A stretch of DNA of 64,000 nt from Paraclostridium hominis (GTDB taxonomy: Bacteria; Bacillota; Clostridia; Peptostreptococcales; Peptostreptococcaceae): contig NZ_JACRWD010000002.1 of NCBI RefSeq assembly GCF_014306135.1, positions 308,871 to 372,870 on the forward strand. The letters are read 5' to 3'. Positions 1-9,365 of the stretch are shown piece by piece; the first letter of the stretch is position 1; each line of letters starts with the position of its first letter. The notes below the pieces were generated by a model. The model made no database searches. It had not been told where the DNA came from and saw only the letters and a program-made list of their open reading frames with translations. The translations under genes and the position numbers were made by a program.

Positions 1-337
1 AAAAATTATCAGTGCATGAAAATAAATAAGCAGTCATAGTGAAATTTGTGTATGCATTTGCACTAGCTCCTAATTTAGAAAATTTATCAAATGCATTTCC
101 TCCACCTGGTTGTTCAAACATTTTATGCTCTAAAAAATGTGCTATTCCTTCATTTACTCTAAGTTTATCCTTTTCATTTATAGGAATAAATTCCAAATCA
201 TTAGATCCATAATTAGTAGCTAATACTGCAAACTTTTTTGTAAATCCTTTTTTAGGCATGAAATATACATCAAGTCCATTTTGCAATTTTTCATAATAAA
301 CTTCTTCTTTTAATATATCATTAACTATCTTTTCCAT
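1..337 (-). CDS. yfmH: M16 family zinc peptidase, YfmH-type (N-terminal part; runs off the window)
   Basis: The first 112 codons are visible; the gene continues past the left edge. The translation has the zinc-binding HxxEH motif as HFLEH near residues 67-71, followed by the usual 'NAFDKFSKLGASANAYT' segment of pitrilysin-type metalloproteases, so this is the catalytic member of the pair. An AGGAGG at 343-348 sits 5 bases before the ATG. The start lies only 9 bases after the stop of the neighbouring M16 gene, so the two are surely one operon. In Bacillus the YfmF/YfmH pair is linked to elongation factor P modification; that role here is by homology only. Confidence 0.88.
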   Translation of the reverse strand, partial: MEKIVNDILKEEVYYEKLQNGLDVYFMPKKGFTKKFAVLATNYGSNDLEFIPINEKDKLRVNEGIAHFLEHKMFEQPGGGNAFDKFSKLGASANAYTNFTMTAYLFSCTDNF

Positions 338-346
338 ATAGTCCTC

Positions 347-1609
347 CTAGTTTCTTAAGAAGTAAATAGTATCTAGTTGTAGCTTTTTAAAACTATTAAC
401 TATTTCTTCTTTAGTTACTTTGTCTATATAATTTATAATATCTTCTATATCTAAATTTGTTTTACTTATATCTTGAGCAAATCTAAAATCAGATAACCCA
501 CCTATACTATCTGTTAAAGCTCTCATAGAACTTATAAGTGATATCTTGCTATTTTCAAGTTCTTCATCTGTTATATTTCCTTCTACTATACTTTCTATTT
601 GTTTTCTTATTAAATCCGTTGTTTTGTCATAGTTTTGAGTTTCTATACCTGATGATATATAAAGTATACCCTTATATTTTTCTACAGATGAATATATATA
701 ATAGCATAAGCTTTCTTTTTCTCTTATGTTCATAAACATCTTAGAGTGAGGCCCACCACCTAATATGTTACATCCTACTATTAATGAGTAGTAATTTTTA
801 TAATCTGCAAAATCTATATTTGTTCTATAACCCATAACTAGTTTACCTTGAGTTATATCCATCTTATCAACTATAGTCTTTACTGAGTCAACTTGTTTTT
901 TATACTCTTCTCTAGGTATAGTTAATATAGTATCTCTTTCAAATTTAAATTTATCTTTAATAATTTCTATAACCTTTTTTTCATCAAATTCTCCTTCTAC
1001 AACTATATCTATAGGTGATGTTTTTAAAATATTTTTATAATGGTCATATAACTCTTTTCCAGTTATAGATTCTATGTCCTCTATATATCCTTGTTCACTT
1101 ATACTAAATCTTTCATCTTTGCACATTTCTTCAAAACATCTTTCAAGTGCAAATCTTCCTTTATCATTTATTTTTGCTTTAATTCTTTCAGCTAAATTTT
1201 GTTTTTCTAACTTAAGATATTTCTCACTAAATCCACCATCTTCTATTAATGGATTATTTATTATTTCATTTAAAAATTCTATAGCATCTGTAAATATAGG
1301 TTCATCTAAATATTGTTCATTAGTTGTTACTAATTTTATATTAAGAACTTGTCGCTCTCCTCTTTTGCTTGTATCCGCAAGAATAGATGCTCCATATAAA
1401 TCCTCTAACTTATTAGATATATCTCTTAAAGTTTTATATTTATTACTTGAATTTGTTATCATATTTGGTATCAATGCATTTTTTGTAACTTCATTTTTGT
1501 CTAATATTCTTTGTATGTACACACTAACTAAATTTGTTTTAAATTTTTTAGACTGTATTAAAGTTAAATTTATATTATCATGCAAATTTATTTTCTTTAT
1601 GCTATCCAT
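347..1609 (-). CDS. yfmF: M16 family peptidase-like protein lacking the zinc motif, YfmF-type
   Basis: A 420-residue M16-fold protein, the usual length for the family. The region that should carry HxxEH (about residues 45-75) instead reads 'ALIPNMITNSSNKYKT', so the zinc ligands are missing and this is probably the non-catalytic partner of the downstream YfmH. The C-terminal half keeps M16 features such as 'LGGGPHSKMFMNIREKESLCYY' in pieces around residues 280-302. SD AGGAGG precedes the ATG. It is the middle gene of a three-gene operon, 9 bases after the upstream membrane protein gene and 9 bases before yfmH. M16 peptidases often work as heterodimers of one active and one inactive subunit. 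Confidence 0.87.
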   Translation of the reverse strand: MDSIKKINLHDNINLTLIQSKKFKTNLVSVYIQRILDKNEVTKNALIPNMITNSSNKYKTLRDISNKLEDLYGASILADTSKRGERQVLNIKLVTTNEQYLDEPIFTDAIEFLNEIINNPLIEDGGFSEKYLKLEKQNLAERIKAKINDKGRFALERCFEEMCKDERFSISEQGYIEDIESITGKELYDHYKNILKTSPIDIVVEGEFDEKKVIEIIKDKFKFERDTILTIPREEYKKQVDSVKTIVDKMDITQGKLVMGYRTNIDFADYKNYYSLIVGCNILGGGPHSKMFMNIREKESLCYYIYSSVEKYKGILYISSGIETQNYDKTTDLIRKQIESIVEGNITDEELENSKISLISSMRALTDSIGGLSDFRFAQDISKTNLDIEDIINYIDKVTKEEIVNSFKKLQLDTIYFLRN

Positions 1610-1618
1610 ATTATCCTC

Positions 1619-2725
1619 CTATTTTTTTATTAATGATATTTGAGTATATATTTCTTCAATTAATATTTTGACTTTATCTTTTGGGTCTATATAATGAAAT
1701 TTAACTTCAGAAGTATCTAATTCTTGGAGTATACTTTCAACTAAGTTTTTATTATACATATTGTCAATTGTGCAGGTAGGAATTACTACATGTAATACAT
1801 CTATTCCAAATTCTAGAAGTTGCTCCCCAGATTTTATTATATCGTTTTTATTATTTTCTAAAAGAGGTAATTTTATTTGAATTTCTGTATTTTTTTCTTT
1901 CTCTATGTAATATTTTATTTTTTCTCTAAAAATAATATCTTGTTCTAAATTATTTTCATCTTCTAACCCTATTAATAACACACCTGCATCTAAGTCTTTA
2001 TTTTCTATATTTCCTAAAATTTCATTTTTATACGATTTTGCTAAATTATTTGATTTATAAAATACATCTGTTAACTCTACATTTATTCCATATTTACTAA
2101 GTTCCATCTTTTGCAACCTACTTTTAAATACTTCAAAGTCTTTACCCTCTGTTATAAACATCGGACACAATACTATATCTTTATAGCCTAATGATATAAC
2201 TTCTTTTAAAGAATTTTCAAAATATGGTTTAGTATACATATATGAGTTAACTACTTTATATTTATTACCTAACTTTTCTCTTAAACCTACTGATATTTCA
2301 TTTGCTGTATCTTTGAAATCACTTGATCCCAAGTTTTCATAATAACCTTTATATTTATATAAATTATATAAAACATTTATATATGATTTATACTTTTGCT
2401 CAAAATAAATCTCATTAGTCCTTTCGCTTAGATTGTAATTTCTTTCTTCTCCATCATATAAAAGCATAACTAAAGTTTCTTCTTGAGTATCTCCTATATC
2501 TGTAATATTAGGGTCTATATCATCTTTTACAAATAATACTAAAGATATATTAATAATAAAAAAAGATATCAAGAGCCCCACTAAAACATTTTTATAGTGA
2601 TTTTCATAATATACAAAATAAGTATAAATTACAATTGTCGCAGCTATAATAAATATATTTTCCATATACCCATCAAATATAATACTCAATCCTAATAATA
2701 TACCAAAGCACATTGGTATTCCCAT
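1619..2725 (-). CDS. Membrane protein with a C-terminal chelatase-like (ferrochelatase/CbiX fold) domain
   Basis: 368 residues. The first ~70 residues form two to three hydrophobic helices ('CFGILLGLSIIF', 'IFIIAATIVIYTYFVYY', 'VLVGLLISFFIINISLVLF'). The remaining ~290 residues are soluble and resemble the repeated alpha/beta lobes of class II chelatases: 'LVMLLYDG', 'GYKDIVLCPMFITEGKDFE' and 'GVLLIGLEDENN'. I see no clear pair of catalytic histidines, so metal chelation is not claimed; the fold assignment is inference. SD GGAGATG precedes the ATG. It is first in the operon with yfmF and yfmH and divergent from ychF. Function unknown. Confidence 0.6.
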   Translation of the reverse strand: MGIPMCFGILLGLSIIFDGYMENIFIIAATIVIYTYFVYYENHYKNVLVGLLISFFIINISLVLFVKDDIDPNITDIGDTQEETLVMLLYDGEERNYNLSERTNEIYFEQKYKSYINVLYNLYKYKGYYENLGSSDFKDTANEISVGLREKLGNKYKVVNSYMYTKPYFENSLKEVISLGYKDIVLCPMFITEGKDFEVFKSRLQKMELSKYGINVELTDVFYKSNNLAKSYKNEILGNIENKDLDAGVLLIGLEDENNLEQDIIFREKIKYYIEKEKNTEIQIKLPLLENNKNDIIKSGEQLLEFGIDVLHVVIPTCTIDNMYNKNLVESILQELDTSEVKFHYIDPKDKVKILIEEIYTQISLIKK

Positions 2726-2750
2726 TAAATCATCTCCATCAAAAGTATAG

Positions 2751-2780
2751 TTTGCATCACCAATATATATGATGTATAAT
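2751..2780 (+). promoter_or_regulatory. Candidate sigma-A promoter of ychF
   Basis: -35 TTGCAT (2752-2757), 17-base spacer, perfect -10 TATAAT (2775-2780). It lies about 60 bases before the ychF ATG. Confidence 0.6.
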
Positions 2781-2838
2781 TAGAATGTATGTCTAAATTA
2801 AAATAAATACGAGACTTAAGAAGAGAGGAAGATATAAT

Positions 2839-3936
2839 ATGAAATTAGGTATAGTTGGTTTACCAAATGTAGGTAAAAGTACACTATTTAATGCGATAAC
2901 TCAAGCAGGTGCGGAGTCTGCTAACTACCCTTTCTGTACAATAGAGCCTAACGTAGGTGTTGTAGCTGTTCCAGATGAAAGATTAGAGCAATTAAGACAA
3001 TTATATGACTCTAAAAAGATTGTACCTACTGCTATAGAATTTTGTGATATAGCAGGTTTAGTTAGAGGTGCTTCTAAAGGTGAGGGTCTTGGAAATAAAT
3101 TCTTATCTCATATAAGAGAGGTTGATGCAATAGTACACGTTGTTAGATGCTTTGAAGATCCTAACGTTGTACATGTTGATGGTTCTGTAGATCCTTTAAG
3201 AGATATAGAAACTATAAACTTAGAGTTAATTTTCTCTGATATAGAAATATTAGAAAGAAGAATTCAAAAAACTCAAAAAGCTGCTAAAGCTGATAAAAGT
3301 TTAGCTTCTGAACTTGAATTCTTAAAAGAAATAATGGCTACTTTAGAAGATAGTAAATGTGTTAGAACTATGGAATTCACTGAAGAACAACAAATATTTG
3401 TTAATTCATTAAATTTACTTACTTCTAAGCCAGTAATTTATGCTACTAATGTTAGTGAAGATGATTTAGCTGATGAAGCTGAAAATAATGAATATGTTAA
3501 TAAAGTTAGAGAATTCGCTGCAACTGAAAATGCTGAAGTTGTTGTTGTATGTGCTCAAATAGAAGCTGAAATAGCTGAACTTGACACTGATGAAGAAAAG
3601 AAAGAATTCTTAGAGACATTAGGACTTGAGCAATCAGGACTTGATAAACTTATAAAATCTTCATATGCATTACTTGGATTAATATCTTACTTAACAGCTG
3701 GACCTCAAGAGGTTAGAGCTTGGACTATAAAAGTTGGTACTAAAGCTCCTCAAGCTGGTGGTAAAATACACTCTGATATAGAAAGAGGATTCATAAGAGC
3801 GGAAACTATAGCATTTGATGATTTAGTTAACGTTGGAACTATGACTGCTGCAAAAGATAAAGGATTAGTTAGACTTGAAGGTAAAGAATATATAGTTAAA
3901 GATGGAGATGTTATATTATTCAGATTTAACGTTTAA
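2839..3936 (+). CDS. ychF: Redox-regulated ATPase YchF (Obg-family P-loop NTPase)
   Basis: 365 residues, full length. P-loop 'GLPNVGKST' at residues 7-15, switch region 'DIAGLVRGASKGEGLGNKFL', and a C-terminal TGS domain ('TAGPQEVRAWTIKVGTKAPQ' onward). The usual GTP-specificity NKxD box is replaced by 'ATNVSEDD', as in YchF proteins, which prefer ATP. YchF binds ribosomes and is a conserved housekeeping protein linked to translation and oxidative stress. SD GAGAGGAAG lies 9 bases before the ATG. It is monocistronic, with its own promoter and a terminator shared with convergent murE. Confidence 0.97.
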   Translation: MKLGIVGLPNVGKSTLFNAITQAGAESANYPFCTIEPNVGVVAVPDERLEQLRQLYDSKKIVPTAIEFCDIAGLVRGASKGEGLGNKFLSHIREVDAIVHVVRCFEDPNVVHVDGSVDPLRDIETINLELIFSDIEILERRIQKTQKAAKADKSLASELEFLKEIMATLEDSKCVRTMEFTEEQQIFVNSLNLLTSKPVIYATNVSEDDLADEAENNEYVNKVREFAATENAEVVVVCAQIEAEIAELDTDEEKKEFLETLGLEQSGLDKLIKSSYALLGLISYLTAGPQEVRAWTIKVGTKAPQAGGKIHSDIERGFIRAETIAFDDLVNVGTMTAAKDKGLVRLEGKEYIVKDGDVILFRFNV

Positions 3937-3942
3937 TATAAT

Positions 3943-3983
3943 AAAAAATCAGTAAAGTGAAAATTCACCTTACTGATTTTTTT
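3943..3983. terminator. Bidirectional terminator between ychF and murE
   Basis: Inverted repeat AATCAGTAAaGTGAA / TTCACcTTACTGATT with one mismatch, flanked by an A-run on the left and a T-run on the right, so it serves both convergent genes. Confidence 0.88.
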
Positions 3984-3984
3984 A

Positions 3985-5439
3985 TTATTTCATATTTAAA
4001 AATTCATTTGCTATTTCTTTATCATCAAAATGATGTTTAACTTTACCTATTATTTGATAGTTTTCATGACCCTTACCAGCTATTAATATTACATCATCCT
4101 TTTCTGCAATTTCTATAGCAGTTTTTATAGCTTCTTTTCTATCTTCTACAATTTTATAATTTTCTTTAGATTTATCTAAACCTTTTAATATATCATCTAT
4201 TATAAGTTTAGGATCTTCTGTTCTAGGATTATCAGATGTTACTATACATATATCTGAATACTTTTGAGCTATATCTCCCATTAAAGGTCTTTTTGTAGTA
4301 TCTCTATCTCCACCACATCCAAATACTGTTATTATTTTGTTTTTAGCAAATTCTTTTGCTGTTTTTATTACATTTTCTAACGCATCTGGAGTATGAGCAT
4401 AATCAACTATTACACTTATACCTGTATCATTTGATATGGCTTCAAATCTACCAGCTACACCACCTGTGTTTTTTAATCCATTTATAACAACATCTTTATC
4501 TATTCCTAATGCATAGCAAGTTGCTATAACTGCTAATGTATTGTAAACTGTAAATTTACCTGGTACAGGCACAAACACATCTTCTTCATATGTTGGAGTT
4601 ATTAGTTTGTATGAAACTCCTCTAGCTTCTATTTTTATATCTTTTGCCATAAAATCAGCTTTATTTTCTATTCCATATGAATAACATTTTACATCTAAAT
4701 CTTTTATATTTTTATAAATATCTTGTCCACCTTTATCATCAATATTTATTATATTAGCATTTGTTGTCATATAAAATAATTTTTCTTTAGCTTTTCTATA
4801 GTCTTCTAAATCTTTATGGAAATCTAAGTGATCTGGTGTTAAGTTAGTAAATACCCCTACTTTATATTTAGTTTGTGCAACTCTATTTAATGCTAGTGCA
4901 TGAGATGAAACTTCCATTGCACAGTATTTACATCCATTGTCTATCATTTGATTAAAGTAATTTTGTAAATCAACGCTTTCTGGAGTTGTAGAATTTGATT
5001 CAACTTCATTATCTCCATCAAATATTTTAATTGTTCCTATTAATCCTACTTTATTATTAGCAGATGTTAGTATTTCATTTAAAAATGTTGTTATACTAGT
5101 TTTTCCGTTTGTTCCAGTAACCCCTATAACATCAAATCTTTGACTTGGATGATTGTAAAAATTATCTGCTATTTTAGCCATGTCTTCTCTTGTATTTTTA
5201 ACTTTTATAAAAGTTGCGTCATCTCTATTTATATCTTCTTCTACTAAGAATGCTTTAGCTCCATTTTCAATAGCCTTATCTATAAATTTATGTCCATCAA
5301 CAGTAAAACCTTTAACGCATATAAATAATCCATTATTTGTTACTTTTCTCGAATCATATTGAATGTTATCTATTTGTATATCTAAACTACCTTTAGTATC
5401 TAATATTTCTAAGCCATCTATCACTTCTCTTAGTAACAT
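3985..5439 (-). CDS. murE: UDP-N-acetylmuramoyl-L-alanyl-D-glutamate--2,6-diaminopimelate ligase
   Basis: 484 residues, typical for Mur ligases. ATP-binding loop 'GVTGTNGKTS' at residues 106-115, central-domain 'YAHTPDALENV', and the amino-acid specificity motif DNPR in 'TSDNPRTEDP' near residue 402. DNPR marks meso-diaminopimelate addition rather than lysine, so the peptidoglycan is predicted to be DAP type. It acts in the cytoplasm on the nucleotide-linked peptidoglycan precursor. SD AAGAAGG precedes the ATG. No other mur/dcw gene lies next to it; it stands alone between two terminators. Confidence 0.97.
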   Translation of the reverse strand: MLLREVIDGLEILDTKGSLDIQIDNIQYDSRKVTNNGLFICVKGFTVDGHKFIDKAIENGAKAFLVEEDINRDDATFIKVKNTREDMAKIADNFYNHPSQRFDVIGVTGTNGKTSITTFLNEILTSANNKVGLIGTIKIFDGDNEVESNSTTPESVDLQNYFNQMIDNGCKYCAMEVSSHALALNRVAQTKYKVGVFTNLTPDHLDFHKDLEDYRKAKEKLFYMTTNANIINIDDKGGQDIYKNIKDLDVKCYSYGIENKADFMAKDIKIEARGVSYKLITPTYEEDVFVPVPGKFTVYNTLAVIATCYALGIDKDVVINGLKNTGGVAGRFEAISNDTGISVIVDYAHTPDALENVIKTAKEFAKNKIITVFGCGGDRDTTKRPLMGDIAQKYSDICIVTSDNPRTEDPKLIIDDILKGLDKSKENYKIVEDRKEAIKTAIEIAEKDDVILIAGKGHENYQIIGKVKHHFDDKEIANEFLNMK

Positions 5440-5551
5440 AAAATTTTACCTTCTTTCAATAAAAAAATTTATACTCATACTATTATATAATAATAATAAT
5501 AAAATATAAATTGTCTTGTGTGCTATTTTTTATTGCAAAAAATGCAAAATA

Positions 5552-5583
5552 AAAAATAGAGAGGAGTACTCCTCTCTATTTTT
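5552..5583. terminator. Perfect 16-bp palindrome terminator after nifJ
   Basis: Arms AAAAATAGAGAGGAGT and its exact complement meet at 5567/5568 with no spacer, ending in T-runs on both strands. It follows the nifJ stop codon by about 10 bases. Confidence 0.85.
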
Positions 5584-5593
5584 ATTAATTAGA

Positions 5594-8500
5594 TTAATAT
5601 TGAGCTAATCTCTTATAGCTTTCATATCTATCTTTTGAACTTTGTTCTGCTGCTTCGAATAATTCCTCAGCTACATCTGGGAATTGTTTAGCTATAGCAG
5701 CATATCTTACTTGTTTCATTAAGAAGTCTCTGAAGCTTTCAGTTGGCTCTTTAGAATCTAATGTAAATGGATTCTTACCTTCAGCTTTTAAAGTTGGGTT
5801 GAATCTGTATAAATGCCAGTATCCACACTTAACAGCTTGCTCTATGTTAGCTTGAGCTCTTCCCATACCTTCTTTTAATCCATGAGATATACATGGTGAG
5901 TAAGCTATTATTAATGATGGTCCATCATATTTCTCAGCTTCTACTACAGCCTTGATTAATTGATTCTTATCAGCACCCATACCAACTTGTGCTACGTATA
6001 CATTTCCGTAAGACATAGCCATCATACCTAAATCTTTCTTTCTAGATCTCTTACCTGCTGCTGCGAACTTAGCCATTGCTGCAATTGGAGTAGATTTAGA
6101 TGCTTGACCACCTGTATTAGAATATATCTCAGTATCGAATACTAATACATTTACATTTTCACCAGAAGCAAGAACGTGATCTAATCCACCGTAACCGATG
6201 TCATAAGCCCATCCGTCTCCTCCAAGTATCCATTGAGATCTCTTGATTAAGTAATCTTTTCTAGCTTCTATTTCAGCAACTAATGCTTTTATTTCAGCAT
6301 TTTCTATATTATGAGCATTTGCTAATACTTCAAGTACTTTTTCACTTGCTTTAACAGATGCTTCACTGTCTTCTTTATTTTCTAACCAGTTAGTGAATGC
6401 TTCTCTAGCTGCATCACATATATCCATAGATACTAATGTTTCCATAGTTTCAGCTAATTTAGCTCTCATTTGTTTAACACCTAAGAACATTCCGTATCCA
6501 TACTCTGCATTATCCTCAAATAATGAGTTTGCCCAAGATGGACCTTTACCTTCATGGTTAACAGTGTATGGAGTTGATGGAGCTGATCCTCCCCATATAG
6601 AAGAACATCCAGTAGCATTTGCTATCATCATTCTATCTCCGAATAATTGAGTTACTAACTTGATGTATGGAGTTTCTCCACATCCAGCACAAGCTCCTGA
6701 GAATTCCATAAGTGGTTGTCTAAATTGACTTCCTTTAACTGTAGTTGGAGCCATTATATCTCCTTTTACAGAAACTTTCTTAGTATCAACTGCAAATGCC
6801 CAGTTTTCAACTTCAGCTTCTTGAGTATCAAGAGGCTTCATAACTAAAGCTTTTTCTTTAGCTGGACATATGTCAGCACAGTTTCCACATCCTGTACAGT
6901 CCATTGGACTTACTTGCATTCTGTATTGTAATCCTTCAAATCCTTTACCTATAGCTTTTTTAGTTTCGAATTTTTCAGGAGCATTTTTCATTTCTTCTTC
7001 ATTAACTAATACTGGTCTTATACATGCATGAGGACAGATATAAGCACATTGGTTACATTGTATACAGTTATCAACTATCCATTCTGGAACATTTACTGCT
7101 ACTCCTCTTTTTTCGTATGCAGCTAATCCACATGGGAATGTACCATCTTCTACTCCATTGAATGTACTTACTGGTAAATTGTCACCTTCTTGTGCATTCA
7201 TAGGTCTTACTATATTTTTTACGAAATCTGGTTCATTTACTTCTGTTTTGCTTTCTTCTTTAGCATCTGCCCATTCAGCTGGTACATTAACTTTAACTAA
7301 AGAGTTCATACCTGCTTCAACAGCTTTGTAGTTCATGTTAACTATTTTTTCACCTTTTTTACCGTAAGCTTTCTTTATAGAATCTTTTAAGTATTCTACA
7401 GCATCAGCTTCTGGTATTATTTGAGCTAACTTGAAGAATGCAGATTGCATTATCATGTTTATTCTGTTTCCAAGTCCTATTTCTTGTCCTAACTTAGTAC
7501 CATTTACTGTATAGAATTGGATATCATTTTTAGCTATATAGTTTTTCATAGCTGCTGGTAAATGTTCATTTAACTCAGCTTCATTCCATATAGTGTTAAG
7601 TACGAATACTCCACCTTTTTTTAATCCTTTTAATAAATCATATTGATATACATATGACTGGTTATGACAAGCAATGTAATCTGCTTCGTCTATTAAATAA
7701 GTTGATCTTATAGGAGCATCTCCAAATCTTAAGTGAGACATTGTTATACCACCAGATTTTTTAGAGTCATATGCAAAGTAAGCTTGAGCATACTTCTCAG
7801 TGTTATCTCCTATTATTTTTATAGCTTGTTTATTTGCTCCAACTGTACCATCAGAACCTAATCCCCAGAATTTACATCTTACAGTTCCTTTTTGAGCTAT
7901 TTTTAACTCATCTGCTAAATCTAAAGAAGTATTAGTAACATCATCAACTATACCTAATGTAAATTGATCTTTAGGATTTTCTGATTTTAAGTTTTCATAA
8001 ACTGTTTTTATATGTGTAGGAGTAGTATCTTTTGATCCTAATCCGTATCTTCCACCTATTATCATAGGAGCATTTTCATTTCCATAATATACTGATTTAA
8101 CATCTAGGTATAACGGCTCTCCAGTTGCTCCTGGTTCTTTAGTTCTATCTAATACACATATTCTTTCAACTGTTGAAGGCATTGCATCTACGAAATGCTT
8201 CATTGAGAAAGGTCTGTATAAATGAACTTTAACTAAACCATATTTTTCGCCTTGAGCATTTAATGCATCTATAGTTTCTTCTATAGCTTCTGTTACAGAT
8301 CCCATAGCTACTATTACATACTTAGCATCTTCTGCTCCGTAGTAATCAAATAATCCATGTTTTCTTCCAGTTAACTCAGACATTTGGTTCATGTATTTTT
8401 CAACTATTCCTACTATATCATTGTAATATTTATTTGAAGCTTCTCTTGTTTGGAAGTATATATCAGGGTTTTGTGCTGTACCACGAGTAACAGGGTGATT

Positions 8501-9130
8501 TGGAGATAAAGCTCTATTTCTGAACTCTTGAACAGCTTCCATATTTAATAATTTAGCATAATCTTCATTTTCTAATAATTCAACTTTTTGTATTTCGTGA
8601 GATGTTCTAAATCCATCAAAGAAATGTATAAATGGTAATCTACCTTCTATTGCAGCTAAGTGTGCAACTGGTGCTATATCAGCAACTTCTTGAACTGATC
8701 CAGAAGCTAATAATACACATCCTGTTTGTCTTGCAGACATAACGTCTTGGTGGTCACCAAATATTGATAATGCTTGTGATGCTAACGCACGAGCACTTAC
8801 GTGGAATACTCCAGGTAATAATTCTCCAGCTACTTTATACATATTTGGTATCATTAATAATAGACCTTGAGATGCAGTGAATGTAGTTGTTAATGCTCCA
8901 GCTTGTAATGAACCGTGGAATGCTCCAGCAGCACCTGCTTCTGATTGCATTTCTACAACACTAACCTTTTGTCCAAATATATTTTTTCTTCCTTGTGCAG
9001 CCCATTCGTCCACAACTTCTGCCATCGTAGATGATGGAGTTATTGGGTATATTGCAGCTACATCTGTAAATGCATATGCAACATGAGCAGCAGCAGTGTT
9101 ACCATCTACTGTTTTCATAAATTTTGCCAT
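5594..9130 (-). CDS. nifJ: Pyruvate:ferredoxin (flavodoxin) oxidoreductase
   Basis: 1178 residues, a single-chain PFOR of the usual size. It oxidises pyruvate with CoA to acetyl-CoA and CO2 and reduces ferredoxin, the central energy step of anaerobic clostridia. Visible domains: N-terminal 'YPITPSSTMAE' (domain I), CoA-site 'EPGATGEPLYLDV', two 4Fe-4S clusters 'CIQCNQCAYICPHACIRP' and 'CTGCGNCADICP' (about residues 690-765), a proximal-cluster cysteine pair 'CAGCGETPY', and the thiamine diphosphate site 'GDGWAYDIGYGGLDHV' with 'SNTGGQ'. SD AAGGAGG precedes the ATG. The 235-base upstream gap holds four TATACTTA direct repeats, listed separately. It keeps the relatively GC-rich codons of a highly expressed gene. 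Confidence 0.98.
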   Translation of the reverse strand: MAKFMKTVDGNTAAAHVAYAFTDVAAIYPITPSSTMAEVVDEWAAQGRKNIFGQKVSVVEMQSEAGAAGAFHGSLQAGALTTTFTASQGLLLMIPNMYKVAGELLPGVFHVSARALASQALSIFGDHQDVMSARQTGCVLLASGSVQEVADIAPVAHLAAIEGRLPFIHFFDGFRTSHEIQKVELLENEDYAKLLNMEAVQEFRNRALSPNHPVTRGTAQNPDIYFQTREASNKYYNDIVGIVEKYMNQMSELTGRKHGLFDYYGAEDAKYVIVAMGSVTEAIEETIDALNAQGEKYGLVKVHLYRPFSMKHFVDAMPSTVERICVLDRTKEPGATGEPLYLDVKSVYYGNENAPMIIGGRYGLGSKDTTPTHIKTVYENLKSENPKDQFTLGIVDDVTNTSLDLADELKIAQKGTVRCKFWGLGSDGTVGANKQAIKIIGDNTEKYAQAYFAYDSKKSGGITMSHLRFGDAPIRSTYLIDEADYIACHNQSYVYQYDLLKGLKKGGVFVLNTIWNEAELNEHLPAAMKNYIAKNDIQFYTVNGTKLGQEIGLGNRINMIMQSAFFKLAQIIPEADAVEYLKDSIKKAYGKKGEKIVNMNYKAVEAGMNSLVKVNVPAEWADAKEESKTEVNEPDFVKNIVRPMNAQEGDNLPVSTFNGVEDGTFPCGLAAYEKRGVAVNVPEWIVDNCIQCNQCAYICPHACIRPVLVNEEEMKNAPEKFETKKAIGKGFEGLQYRMQVSPMDCTGCGNCADICPAKEKALVMKPLDTQEAEVENWAFAVDTKKVSVKGDIMAPTTVKGSQFRQPLMEFSGACAGCGETPYIKLVTQLFGDRMMIANATGCSSIWGGSAPSTPYTVNHEGKGPSWANSLFEDNAEYGYGMFLGVKQMRAKLAETMETLVSMDICDAAREAFTNWLENKEDSEASVKASEKVLEVLANAHNIENAEIKALVAEIEARKDYLIKRSQWILGGDGWAYDIGYGGLDHVLASGENVNVLVFDTEIYSNTGGQASKSTPIAAMAKFAAAGKRSRKKDLGMMAMSYGNVYVAQVGMGADKNQLIKAVVEAEKYDGPSLIIAYSPCISHGLKEGMGRAQANIEQAVKCGYWHLYRFNPTLKAEGKNPFTLDSKEPTESFRDFLMKQVRYAAIAKQFPDVAEELFEAAEQSSKDRYESYKRLAQY

Positions 9131-9252
9131 AGTATGTATCCTCCTTGTATATTCCTCCCAAAATAGCTTTATAAAATTACTATATTGAGTAAATATTTTG
9201 AATAGTAAAGATTTCTAATTAATACCTTCAATATTAACTTACAAAATCCTTC

Positions 9253-9344
9253 TATACTTAATTTATATTTTTGTTTTTTGTATACTTAAAAGTTCAATAT
9301 TCTAGTATACTTACTTTATATGTATACCCACTTTTGTATACTTA
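9253..9344. repeat. Cluster of TATACTTA / GTATAC repeats upstream of nifJ, candidate operator array
   Basis: On the plus strand TATACTTA occurs at 9253, 9281, 9306 and 9337. The palindrome GTATAC occurs at 9280, 9305, 9322 and 9336. The spacing is irregular (25-31 bases between TATACTTA copies). All lie 120-215 bases upstream of the nifJ start. The same core (AGTATACT) recurs at 10256-10263 just upstream of the nearby HxlR-type regulator gene. Confidence 0.6.
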
Positions 9345-9365
9345 AAACATTTTTTAACAAATTTT

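Noticed and set aside
1074..1643. Plus-strand frame of 189 codons
   Set aside because: Lies opposite yfmF and the membrane protein gene; serine/leucine-rich composition typical of shadow frames and no ribosome site.
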